Position numbers and translations under genes: made by a program. From Bartonella sp. M0177 (GTDB taxonomy: Bacteria > Pseudomonadota > Alphaproteobacteria > Rhizobiales > Rhizobiaceae), in assembly GCF_016102285.1 (NCBI RefSeq), contig NZ_JACFOY010000001.1:868001-932000 (forward strand): a stretch of 64,000 nt of DNA, written 5' to 3'. Below the pieces are notes generated by a model, which searched no databases, was not told the DNA's origin, and was given only the letters and a program-made list of their open reading frames with translations. Positions 18,477-27,346 of this stretch are shown here, piece after piece (position 1 is the first letter of the stretch; the number at the start of each line of letters is the position of its first letter).

Positions 18477-21259
18477 AAATGATGGGGAGTGGCAAAGTTC
18501 AAAGCTTTTATCAACTTTTGCAAGACACTGAAGTTGTTATCCCGATGATCCAACGTGATTATGCGCAAGGACGTCTCACCGAAAAAGTGAAGTCTATTCG
18601 CCACGATTTTTTGGATGCACTTTATAAGGCGTGTAAAGAAATAAAGCCGCTACATCTCGATTTTATCTATGGGGAGGAAGATGAAGGAGTTTTTAAGCCA
18701 TTTGATGGGCAACAACGGCTGACTACATTGTATTTGTTGCACTGGTATGCAGCAGTAAAAGCCGGAAAATTAGTCGATGAAAAGGAATTTTTTAACCGCT
18801 TTTGTTATGAAATTCGTGAAAGCACAAGGGTATTTATTAAAAAGCTTAATAATGAAGTCGTTTTTTCATCGGAACGTCTTTCCGACGACGATGATATTTC
18901 GTCAATTATTAAAAATGCTCGCTGGTATGTTTCCAGATGGGAATTGGATCAATCAATATCCGGTATGCTGGTCATGCTGGATGCGATTCATAAGAGATTT
19001 AGCGATATTCCGGACCTTTGGAAAATATTAACTGACGAGCCGCCGCTTATCACATTTTTTTATAAGCCATTGCAAGACCTGTCTTTGTCAAGCGATGAGC
19101 TATACATAAAGATGAACGCGCGCGGCAAACAACTGACCGAATTTGAAAATTTCAAAGCAAAATTTGTGGAACTGCTGAGAGAAAAATCCTTGAGAGGAGA
19201 ACTGGAAACCAAAACGCCATTGGACGAAATCGAAAGATGTTTTGATACGACATGGATACAAATTTTTTGGGATAATGTTCGTCAACGCGGTGATGCCAGC
19301 AAAACTCATTCAGACAGTAACGTCAACGAAAATGATGAAGCGATTTTATGCGACAAAGCATTTGCGCGTTTTTTGCGTTATATCGGCACCATTTTATATC
19401 TCTTGGCTGAACAAGAATTACCTTCTGAAGATAATGAAGCAATAAATCCGCCAGACGATTTCCGAACCATGAAATTGTTCGCGATATTTAAACATGTCGT
19501 AGGAACAAAATCTTTTTTGTCGGATATAGACGGTAATAATATTGACGGACTAAAACGTTTACTCGACGGAATAAATGACCTTGGTAACGATGAAATAGAC
19601 AAGATATTCAAAGAAATTTTTTATAAAAAGAAGATGAATGTTAGAGACGAACATGGTGAATCGTCTTCAAAAATCGCTCTCTATAACACAGACGAAAATT
19701 TATTTGAAAATTTAATCGATCCGAAAAAGGAAGATACAGTTGCTACACGCCTTCTTTTATTTGCGTTTCTATTATTAATATGGAGAAAAATTTCTCATAA
19801 TAAGGGTGCCAAGTTGGCGATTAATGACGATGATATAAAAGCGATGGTCGAGTCGCTGCGTCCTATTCGCAATCTTCTTGAGAATTCAGCCTTTGAACTT
19901 CGATATGAAAACTATCCGGATCAATTACGTGAACTGGTGAAAATTATTTTAACTGATCGTTCAAGTGAAAAAGAGAATAGTGTTTCACCCGATCTGTCGA
20001 ATAGTGGTTCACTGGATCAAGTCGACAACAAAAACGAATGGATCAAGGACACCAATTTCAATGTTTATCAAATAAATGAAGAAGCGGTAAAACAGAAACT
20101 TCGCCGACAACATAAAGGCGATGAAAAATTTCTGAACGCAATGAACCGGCTTGAAAATCATGAATTTTTTCGTGGTAATTTAGGCGCATTTTCTCTGTGT
20201 GAACAGCAAGAAACAGAAGAGAGTGAACAGCCGGAGCCAGAAAAGTTTATTTGCTTTAATCGTAAAGACATTGAGGCGGGAGATAGACTCTTCAGTTATT
20301 TTGCATATCCTCCCGAGAGTAGGCTACCAAAAGATTCTTTTCCACCGGCGGATTCTTTGCTCTCGGCGGACTCTTTGCTACTAAAGAATTCGTTGTTATG
20401 TGAGGACGATTATGCCTTGTCAACGGGATCATATTTTACCTATGGAGCTTTACAGGACATCCGTCATAAGCAATCTACCTGGAATTCAATTTTTAATAGA
20501 AGCTTAAACAATCAACGGATAAATTGTCGGCGAGCAGTCACGAAATTATGCCGCTATATTTCAAACCCGAATTTTCCTTATCAAGATGACATTGATAAAG
20601 AAAAAAACGAAAAAACATTAAGAGTTAAACTTAAATGTAAAAACAGAAAATGGATTAAACGTTGCGAAAAATACAAAATATTCTGTTTTAATTATTATTT
20701 AGTAAAATATTCAAAAAATTTTATAACAAGACACTCTAAGTATAAATTGTTGAAAGAAGAAATATGTGGACATATATTTACTAGCAATGTATATTTTAAA
20801 CATAAAGTAAAAGTATATTGGAACCCGTTTCTATTTTGTGTTTCGGAAATTTTGAAGAAAGAATTGGATAAAGAAATAAAATTTTTACCATTTGGACCTG
20901 AAGACCTAGGTTCGGAGCGCGATTTTGAGGATGAAGGTCTGGAAATAGAAAAAGGAGTCTATCTCCATGGGGTTGAAAACGGTTGGCAGCTATCATCTTC
21001 ACCTACTGATAGCACTTATTGTGACGAAGATCTAAAAAAACGCTTCAAAGACCAAAATGATCTCGCTCCTTTATTCAATAATGATGATGTTGTGTCGTCG
21101 GACAAAGACAAAGTCCAAGGCATTATAGTATTGAAGGGGAAGGGGAAGGATAAGGATTTGCCTGTAACGGGTGATGAAGGGGAGAGGACATGTCGGTTGT
21201 ATGACAAAGTCGATCGTATTGATTACATCGTCAAATTTTTCAAAAATCGCGTAAATTAA
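18473..21259 (+). CDS. Large DUF262 protein without recognisable nuclease motif
   Basis: 928 residues, translationally coupled to the gene before it (four-base overlap). The DUF262 domain has PMIQRDYAQGR at about 24-34 and DGQQR at 78-82, followed by the family segment DELYIKMNARGKQLTEFENFKAKF at about 206-229. I find no IEHI/HNH pattern. Residues after about 480 do not resemble any family I know; they include a short repeat DSF/DSLL segment around residues 620-645 and a Lys/Tyr-rich stretch. Such DUF262 partners occur next to DUF262-DUF1524 proteins in other bacteria. It may act as target sensor or regulator of the nuclease partner. A-rich base composition suggests acquisition by transfer. 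Confidence 0.8.
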   Translation: MKMMGSGKVQSFYQLLQDTEVVIPMIQRDYAQGRLTEKVKSIRHDFLDALYKACKEIKPLHLDFIYGEEDEGVFKPFDGQQRLTTLYLLHWYAAVKAGKLVDEKEFFNRFCYEIRESTRVFIKKLNNEVVFSSERLSDDDDISSIIKNARWYVSRWELDQSISGMLVMLDAIHKRFSDIPDLWKILTDEPPLITFFYKPLQDLSLSSDELYIKMNARGKQLTEFENFKAKFVELLREKSLRGELETKTPLDEIERCFDTTWIQIFWDNVRQRGDASKTHSDSNVNENDEAILCDKAFARFLRYIGTILYLLAEQELPSEDNEAINPPDDFRTMKLFAIFKHVVGTKSFLSDIDGNNIDGLKRLLDGINDLGNDEIDKIFKEIFYKKKMNVRDEHGESSSKIALYNTDENLFENLIDPKKEDTVATRLLLFAFLLLIWRKISHNKGAKLAINDDDIKAMVESLRPIRNLLENSAFELRYENYPDQLRELVKIILTDRSSEKENSVSPDLSNSGSLDQVDNKNEWIKDTNFNVYQINEEAVKQKLRRQHKGDEKFLNAMNRLENHEFFRGNLGAFSLCEQQETEESEQPEPEKFICFNRKDIEAGDRLFSYFAYPPESRLPKDSFPPADSLLSADSLLLKNSLLCEDDYALSTGSYFTYGALQDIRHKQSTWNSIFNRSLNNQRINCRRAVTKLCRYISNPNFPYQDDIDKEKNEKTLRVKLKCKNRKWIKRCEKYKIFCFNYYLVKYSKNFITRHSKYKLLKEEICGHIFTSNVYFKHKVKVYWNPFLFCVSEILKKELDKEIKFLPFGPEDLGSERDFEDEGLEIEKGVYLHGVENGWQLSSSPTDSTYCDEDLKKRFKDQNDLAPLFNNDDVVSSDKDKVQGIIVLKGKGKDKDLPVTGDEGERTCRLYDKVDRIDYIVKFFKNRVN

Positions 21260-22078
21260 ATGATAGTGATAACTATCATGGCATAAAGTGCTTTCAATAT
21301 CATAAGGTATTATGGACACATTTCCTGTAGTCCAATCGGAATATTTGACTGATTTTGGAAGGCAAGCGTTTCAGCCGGTTTGCCGTATTGTTGAGAACTG
21401 AAAATTTATCGGCATATTTACGTAAATATCGGGATTTTTATATCGTGATTTTGTTTCGGGGAACTACCGGTTCGAGATCTTGAATTGATTTTCAGTTGTA
21501 AACGGGAATTCTTCCTGTTCCGCCTGTTTTTAATGGGCTTCAAGTCGAGGAAATTCGTCTAACCCGTATATAGTCTGTTGTGTTTAAGCTTATCGCCCGA
21601 ATTTTCGGTTCGCCAGTGCTTACGTGACAGGATGGCGGAAGAAATGCTCATTCTTTCCTTCATTACCTGCTTGCCGCCGAGCCTTTTCAAATATCTATCA
21701 ACAACAGTTTGCGGAGCGCGCGTTAATGCCACTTCCGCGCCGTTAATTCCACGCCGTTACATCTGCGAAGCCAATGAACCCTCAATTGATAAAGAACAAT
21801 TACCGGTTTTGCCAAAATCGGTCTCACATATTTTAAAATGTGAGTGCAGGCATGTCGCTAACGATAGTTTGCCCGCTGTTGCTCTTCGTTGAGAGGAAAA
21901 CCGGGGCACGGTGAGCGGTGATATTTATGCATTGAAATATAATGATCTTGGATAACGGGTTTATTTTTTGCAAGTTCCTGAATCCGCGCTTTCTGATGAA
22001 TTTTATGCCAAAAGCGCGGTTATTCAAAACGACAAAGCAACAGGGAATAAAGACCGGGCGCGTTCTAACGGTTTGGTA
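21260..22078. other. Gene-poor stretch after the DUF262 pair
   Basis: About 820 bases without a supportable gene. An inverted repeat CTCACAT / ATGTGAG with an eight-base spacer lies at 21823-21844. The 104-codon frame at 21578-21892 has a skewed, shadow-like composition, and no ribosome-binding site is seen. The composition is closer to coding DNA than the AT-rich gaps elsewhere, so a decayed gene is possible but cannot be identified. Confidence 0.45.
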
Positions 22079-23242
22079 CTATCTGTCTACAGAAGAGTTA
22101 GTTTTACCTGTCCATAGAAGAACAAGAGCAATAATGATAGGTAGCATAAAATAAGCGGGCAGTGCTGCCGGATTAACCCCGTACGAAACAAGAACGCCAC
22201 CAATTAGCGAGCCGATCGATCCTCCGAGATACACGGATGACTGGTTTAAACCGACCGCCAGATTACCATCGCCTTTATCCTCTCTGACTTTTAATAGCTC
22301 GTTGTTCTGGGGGACTTGCAGCGCCCAGCCAACCGCACCCCATATAACGAGGGGCAATGCGATCAACGGCAGATAGATATGTGACAGTAAAGCCAAACCG
22401 ATAAATGATAGTAAAAGCAATCCGAGAATAACGAACAGGATTTTTTTCAGATCATAGTCATCGACAAAATATCCGATCAGAATACTTCCACAAACGCCCC
22501 CTAAGCCCCAATACCATAAATAAACCGTCACATATGCCTCTTTATTTACGGCGCTCACGAATGGAGATAGGAAAGTATACATTCCCAAGCTCGATATTGC
22601 TGCAAAAAGAGAGATCAATAAAACTCTCACAACGGGCCATTCGTATAAAAGGGCAAAACGGGATTTTTCGGATTTTATCATTGTTGATGGCAAGGTCGGT
22701 AAACATAGATATAAACCGATGAAAGCGATACCACCAAGAATGCTTACGATTATCATAGCGCTTCGCCAACCGAAATGATCGGCTATAACGAGCGAAGCGG
22801 GTACACCTATGACAGTTCCGATTGCCATTCCAGCCATTATTGTTGAAATGGATTTGCCCTTTTTCTCGTTGCTGCTTAGTCGGGTCGATGCTGTTATTCC
22901 GCAAGCAAGAAACGCACCGGCAGAGGCTCCCGCTATAGCGCGAAGAAGAATTAAAAAATAAAATTCCGGAACAATCACACATGCGGCATTGGCAATGACA
23001 AACACACCAAGATAAATACAGACGTTGTTTTTAAGATCACGATGCCCCGTCATTCCCACCAGAACCGGTGACAAAAGACCATAAGGTAGCGTAAAAGCGG
23101 TTACCAACTGCGCAGCCAAGCCAATCGAAACATCAAAGTCGTTGCTAATCAGAGGTATCAAACCGGCAGTCATATAAGAAGAAAGCCCCAAGGCCAATGC
23201 CGACAAAGATAAACAGATTGACGATATTCTGACAGGTAACAT
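22079..23242 (-). CDS. MFS transporter, drug:proton antiporter (DHA1) type
   Basis: 387 residues with twelve predicted membrane helices. The N-terminal half has SSYMTAGLIPLISNDFDVSIG, the loop GHRDLKNNV where the usual MFS motif A sits, and LRAIAGASAGAFLACG, resembling the AraJ/YdhP sugar-efflux and drug-efflux group. The start at 23242 has AAGGAG nine bases upstream. The export substrate is unknown. It is divergent from the monooxygenase gene set across a 970-base gap, so a functional link with it is only positional. Confidence 0.85.
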   Translation of the reverse strand: MLPVRISSICLSLSALALGLSSYMTAGLIPLISNDFDVSIGLAAQLVTAFTLPYGLLSPVLVGMTGHRDLKNNVCIYLGVFVIANAACVIVPEFYFLILLRAIAGASAGAFLACGITASTRLSSNEKKGKSISTIMAGMAIGTVIGVPASLVIADHFGWRSAMIIVSILGGIAFIGLYLCLPTLPSTMIKSEKSRFALLYEWPVVRVLLISLFAAISSLGMYTFLSPFVSAVNKEAYVTVYLWYWGLGGVCGSILIGYFVDDYDLKKILFVILGLLLLSFIGLALLSHIYLPLIALPLVIWGAVGWALQVPQNNELLKVREDKGDGNLAVGLNQSSVYLGGSIGSLIGGVLVSYGVNPAALPAYFMLPIIIALVLLWTGKTNSSVDR

Positions 23243-24208
23243 GTCGCAACGCTCCTTCTCATTCCGGTATTTTTAGCTTTTAGCGTTGGGCGTATTAAAA
23301 ATAATGAGGGCGGAACGTTTATTACTTGAAATAGCGAATGATATTTTAATCTTTCACAGGAAGATACCGCGCTATCGGACCTCTCTCGAAGGGAGACTTC
23401 GCTCATATGTTCCAGAGCAGTGATACCATTACAAGTGCATCAATTTGTAAAATCAAATAGTTTTTACTTAACTTTATTTATCAACTTTAACGGGAACTTT
23501 TGTAAAAGATAACTTTCACATTTAGTCAGATGACACAGTGTCAGACGACACCATAAAACCTCACAGAAAGTAAAAACCAACAAAGGGAGTTGATGCAGGA
23601 ATGGCATGAATTTGATGATATGCGCGTTTATCATTATTCGATATAGTCTCGCGCGAAATATGATTTTTCTATCGTCAGCTGAAGGTCTAAAGCGGCTGAA
23701 GGCTTCTGAAATTAGAGACGGAGCTGGTGCTTATTCGGATCGGAAAATTTTGAGCCCGCATGGAGCATATCTTTTTAATGCGCCTAGAAAATATTATTTT
23801 CTAAATTGAATTTGATAAAAATATTATATGACAATAAATAGTAATATGCTATCTGAATTTATAAAAATAAATAATTTTTATAACATATTTTAATTTTATT
23901 TGTTTAATATTATATATTTATAATTTTAAAATATAATTTTCAAATTTGAACTTTTTATATAATTTTTAAATTTATAGTATAATTAAAACAGAAAATATAA
24001 CATAAAAATAGTGAAAGAGGGGAGGGACGTTTGATCGGCACAAATGCACACTCAACAAGATTGAGACGAATTTTCTAACAATCTTAAAAATTATGCCATT
24101 TAAATTTTTATCCAAGTCTAAATCGGAAAATCCATTCTTTGTCGGTCACGTGGCAAATGTTTAGGCTTTTTGTTGGAAAATGTTTCATTTTTGACAATGG
24201 ATTTTATA
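23243..24208. other. Intergenic region with operator-like repeat and AT-rich block
   Basis: About 960 bases between divergent genes. At 23525-23551 the element GTCAGAYGACAC occurs twice in tandem with a 15-base period, and the junction GACACAGTGTC is a perfect palindrome. From about 23,800 to 24,000 the sequence is almost only A and T. No gene is supported; the 67-codon frame at 23606-23809 has no family resemblance. Confidence 0.5.
23525..23551. repeat. Tandem direct repeat with palindromic centre
   Basis: GTCAGATGACAC at 23525-23536 and GTCAGACGACAC at 23540-23551, with GACAC-A-GTGTC at 23532-23542 between them. It has the look of a regulator-binding site but lies about 280 bases upstream of the MFS start. 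Confidence 0.45.
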
Positions 24209-25219
24209 ATGGCAGATAATCAAAAAAAGCTCGGCTTCTTTTCACGTCTTCTGGATGCTGTACCGGCGGGCGAGCGTTACAGGTTGGCTGAAGAACAAAT
24301 AATCTATGCTGAAAAGTTGGGCTTTGAAACCGCATGGGTTGCCCAGCACCATTTTCATCCGCAAGAAGGTGGCTTACCGTCTCCTTTTGTCTTTCTTTCC
24401 AATATTGCAGCAAAAACAAAGAAGATAAGACTTGGTACCGGTGTCATCACTTTGCCAATGGAAAGTCCGGTGAGAGTGGCCGAGGATGCTGCCGTATTTG
24501 ACCTGTTATCGAATGGTCGGCTTGAATTGGGATTTGGCACAGGTGGAACACGTGAATCGTTTGAAGTTTTCGGTGTTGATCCGGATAAACGTGGCGAAGT
24601 ATACGCCCACCATCTTGGTGTGCTGCGTAAGGCCTTTTCCGGCGAAGATCTATTGGATGGCAACCGGCTATATCCGGCAGCCCCCCATTTGTTGCGGCGT
24701 TTCTGGATGGCGACCTTTTCACCTTTTGGCGGCAAGCTTGCGGGTGAAAAAGGCGATGGGTTGATGTTGTCAAGGACCCAACCACGTCCGGCAGATAATC
24801 CTGAAGCTACGCTTGATGAAATACAAAACCCTATCATTGACGCCTATCTCTCTGCATTACCGGCAGGTGTAAAGCCGCGTATCATGGCTTCTCGAAGCTT
24901 ATTTGTATCTCGCGATCGTGCCCATGCCCTCGAATTGGCTGAAAAAGGATTAAGAAGTGCAGCAGAGCGATTGGGGAAAGCTCTAACGAATGTTAAAGGG
25001 AGCTCGCTTGAAGATCTTATTGTCGCGTTTGACCAACATGTTGGTACGCCGGAAGATGTTATTGCATCGCTCAAAAAAGATACGTCGCTCAATCGCGCGA
25101 CAGATGTCGTTTTTCAGGTCCACTCCATTGATCCACCTCATGAAGAGATTTTGAAATCGTTAGAACTGACGGCGAAAGAAGTTGCTCCTGCATTGGGCTT
25201 GAGCCTTGCCACGCATTGA
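24209..25219 (+). CDS. FMN-dependent luciferase-like monooxygenase (KPN_01858-type)
   Basis: 336 residues, bacterial-luciferase-like (LLM) fold, which uses reduced FMN and oxygen to oxidise a small substrate. Visible are LGFFSRLLDAVPAGERYRLAEEQ, the WVAQHHFHPQEGGLPSPF segment, RLGTGVITLPMESPVRVAEDAAVFD and NGRLELGFGTGG. The ATG at 24209 (MADNQKK) is preferred because GGA lies eight bases upstream and the N-terminus then fits the family; 24197 is possible. The two following genes encode the CMD and AhpD-like proteins that go with this LLM family in other bacteria. No ABC transporter, often found with the set, is present here. Confidence 0.87.
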   Translation: MADNQKKLGFFSRLLDAVPAGERYRLAEEQIIYAEKLGFETAWVAQHHFHPQEGGLPSPFVFLSNIAAKTKKIRLGTGVITLPMESPVRVAEDAAVFDLLSNGRLELGFGTGGTRESFEVFGVDPDKRGEVYAHHLGVLRKAFSGEDLLDGNRLYPAAPHLLRRFWMATFSPFGGKLAGEKGDGLMLSRTQPRPADNPEATLDEIQNPIIDAYLSALPAGVKPRIMASRSLFVSRDRAHALELAEKGLRSAAERLGKALTNVKGSSLEDLIVAFDQHVGTPEDVIASLKKDTSLNRATDVVFQVHSIDPPHEEILKSLELTAKEVAPALGLSLATH

Positions 25220-25261
25220 AATGAAATATGCTACCGAGTGTCCGCTATAAGGAACCAACAA

Positions 25262-25846
25262 ATGTCCCAGTATGATATCATTGACGAGCTTGTTGGCTCG
25301 CCGTTAGAGCTACGCAAGCGTCGGCCAATTACCAAAGATCAGGCGCAAAAGAGTTATGAAGCGCTGTTTTCAAACGTCAAGGATAGCGGCTTTCCTTTGA
25401 AAGATCGCTTTGCGATTGCAACTTTTGTTTCCCGACTACATGGTTTTGATAATGCAATCAATTTTTATGAAAATGAATTGAAAAAATTACAACCCGATTG
25501 GGCTAAAATTATAGAAGAGGCGGCGAACGCTGCCAAAAGCACAGGGCCATTCGGCAAATATCCCGATGGTCCTCTCACAAAAGAGAATACGGTCGGAAAA
25601 AGCTGGAGTGCGGATGCAGAGTTAAAGAATTCTTTGGGAGAAAAATTGGCAGCCGCATTGAACCACAGTCATCTTTTGGTTTTCCACCCGCGGGATAGTG
25701 AGCCAACCCATCTTGAAGCGCTGAAACAGGCCGGTTGGAGCAATGATGAAATCGTTACGCTTTCACAACTGGTTGCTTTTTTGAGCTTCCAGTTGAGACT
25801 TGCTCTGGGGCTACAAGCTCTGTCTGCCTTTAAAAGCGCAGATTAA
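25262..25846 (+). CDS. CMD-domain protein without cysteines (Avi_7170-type)
   Basis: 194 residues of the carboxymuconolactone decarboxylase-like fold. The C-terminal half (HLEALKQAGWSNDEIVTLSQL then AFLSFQLRLALGLQAL) is the helical CMD core, but the protein contains no Cys at all, so it cannot carry out AhpD-type thiol chemistry. The start at 25262 has AAGGAA upstream; an in-frame GTG at 25238 lacks a good site. It lies 42 bases after the monooxygenase and 60 bases before the AhpD-like gene. It may form a mixed complex with the Cys-bearing partner; this is inference. Confidence 0.8.
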   Translation: MSQYDIIDELVGSPLELRKRRPITKDQAQKSYEALFSNVKDSGFPLKDRFAIATFVSRLHGFDNAINFYENELKKLQPDWAKIIEEAANAAKSTGPFGKYPDGPLTKENTVGKSWSADAELKNSLGEKLAAALNHSHLLVFHPRDSEPTHLEALKQAGWSNDEIVTLSQLVAFLSFQLRLALGLQALSAFKSAD

Positions 25847-25906
25847 CGGTAATTTTTTTGAAAAGCTTCGTAATAATATCACCTCTCACATTGGAATTTA
25901 GCGAGA

Positions 25907-26509
25907 ATGAACACAAAGCCAAATAATTCGACTAAAGAAATCAAAAGACCCAATGTCTTTACGCGCGACAATCTGGATTGGGTTCCGTGGATCGAACCGG
26001 TTGCGGAAGAGAGTTTGAGCGAACGTCAACGCGAGTCTTTGGTCGAACTGGCTCGTGCAAAATCGGATTATTTCCGGTTACTGGCACGCGATCCCGACAT
26101 ATTGGAAGCGCGAACAAGGACAGATAAGGATATTTTTTATAACACAGTTGATGGCTTGCCTCGTGCCGAACGGGAACTTGCAGCCGCAGCAACATCACGC
26201 TTTAACGGCTGTATTTATTGTGCTTCGGTTCATGCCCGACATGCGGCTGTTTATTCAAAAAAACCGGCTGATGTTGATGAACTTCTTGATAAGGGCATAT
26301 CTGCCGATTTGGGAGAACGCTGGAACGCTATTGTTAAGGCTGCAACCACTCTCAGCCAAACACCGCCGTCTTTCGGAAAAACAGAAATTGAAGCTCTTCG
26401 TGCTGCAGGTCTTGATGACAATGAAATTTTTGACGTCATTCATGCCGTCAGCTTTTTTAATTGGGCTAACCGGCTAATGTTGTCTCTCGGAGAGCCGACA
26501 ATCGGCTAG
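25907..26509 (+). CDS. AhpD-like alkylhydroperoxidase-domain protein (Avi_7169-type)
   Basis: 200 residues. The redox motif C102-I-Y-C105-ASVH109 is preceded by acidic residues (RAERELAAAATSRFNG), the arrangement of peroxidase-type CMD proteins such as AhpD. The C-terminal helices EALRAAGLDDNEIFDVIHAVSFFNWANRL are typical. It is expected to reduce a peroxide or shuttle electrons through its Cys pair. Third gene of the LLM-CMD-AhpD-like set, so it may protect against, or act on, a peroxide made by the monooxygenase. It converges with hmuV. Confidence 0.87.
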   Translation: MNTKPNNSTKEIKRPNVFTRDNLDWVPWIEPVAEESLSERQRESLVELARAKSDYFRLLARDPDILEARTRTDKDIFYNTVDGLPRAERELAAAATSRFNGCIYCASVHARHAAVYSKKPADVDELLDKGISADLGERWNAIVKAATTLSQTPPSFGKTEIEALRAAGLDDNEIFDVIHAVSFFNWANRLMLSLGEPTIG

Positions 26510-26560
26510 CTAAATCGTAAATTGTTCTTGATAATTCTTCTATAAAAGTAACTTTTCTCA

Positions 26561-27346
26561 TCAAAGAAAAGCAGATTGGGGGAGAACAAAAGGGATTCCT
26601 TCTGCCGGAATTTTTCCGACGGTCAATTTGCAATGATATACGTCGTGCAATAATTCCGTCGTCAGGACTTCGCGAGGGGCTCCTTCTTTGACGATGTGAC
26701 CGTGATCGAGAACGATTATTTTGTCGCTATAGTGCGCAGCCAGATTGAGATCGTGCAAAATAGTGAGAACTCCGCCACCAGCTTTTGCAAAGTCACGGGC
26801 AATATCCATCACAATGAGTTGGTGGCGGATATCCAGACTGGCAACCGGTTCATCGAGCAGTAACCAGCAGGGTTTATCGTCAATGACCGGTTCCCAAATT
26901 TGACAAAGTACGCGGGCGAGCTGGACACGTGCTTGTTCGCCGCCTGACAATTCCTGATAAAAACGCCCTTCATAACCGCTCAGGTCTACTTTTTGCAAAG
27001 CTTTTTCCGGCAAATTTTTTTTCATTTCGTTTGAATATAAACTGGCGGAAAGGCCGAGCTCGACGACTTCCCGAACGAGAAATGGAAAGCTCAGCCCCGT
27101 GGATTGCGGAAGAACGGCTCGTATCAAAGCCATTTCGTCAGGTCTTTTGAGAGCGATATCGTCGCCGTTGAATTTTATTTTGCCACTATATCGGAGTTCC
27201 CCGCTCAATGCTTTGACAAGCGTGGTTTTTCCTGAGCCATTGGTTCCGATAATCGAGGTTATTTGTCCGGCTTCCGCCTGTAATGTCAAAGAATGAAGTA
27301 TTTCGACTTTACCCAGAGTGAGTGCAAGATTTTCAACCTCGATCAT
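26561..27346 (-). CDS. hmuV: Haemin ABC transporter ATP-binding protein
   Basis: 261-residue ATPase that powers haem uptake across the inner membrane. Walker A GTNGSGKTT is at 34-42, the signature LSGGEQARVQLARVL follows, Walker B is WLLLDEPVASLD and the switch His is in LTILHDLNLAAHY. The ATG at 27346 overlaps the hmuU stop by four bases; longer in-frame starts lie inside hmuU and are rejected. Last gene of hemP-hmuS-hmuT-hmuU-hmuV. Confidence 0.95.
   Translation of the reverse strand: MIEVENLALTLGKVEILHSLTLQAEAGQITSIIGTNGSGKTTLVKALSGELRYSGKIKFNGDDIALKRPDEMALIRAVLPQSTGLSFPFLVREVVELGLSASLYSNEMKKNLPEKALQKVDLSGYEGRFYQELSGGEQARVQLARVLCQIWEPVIDDKPCWLLLDEPVASLDIRHQLIVMDIARDFAKAGGGVLTILHDLNLAAHYSDKIIVLDHGHIVKEGAPREVLTTELLHDVYHCKLTVGKIPAEGIPFVLPQSAFL

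Noticed and set aside
21578-21892. 104-codon plus-strand frame after the DUF262 pair
   Set aside because: No ribosome-binding site, no family resemblance and composition typical of chance frames.
15408-24208. Attachment-site repeat of the tRNA-Ser 3' end
   Set aside because: No second copy of the tRNA end was found, and there is no integrase or transposase frame, so an integrated element is not called.
26552-26571. Hairpin between the AhpD-like gene and hmuV
   Set aside because: CTTTTCT / AGAAAAG can pair, but the stem is weak, overlaps the hmuV stop and lacks a following T-run.
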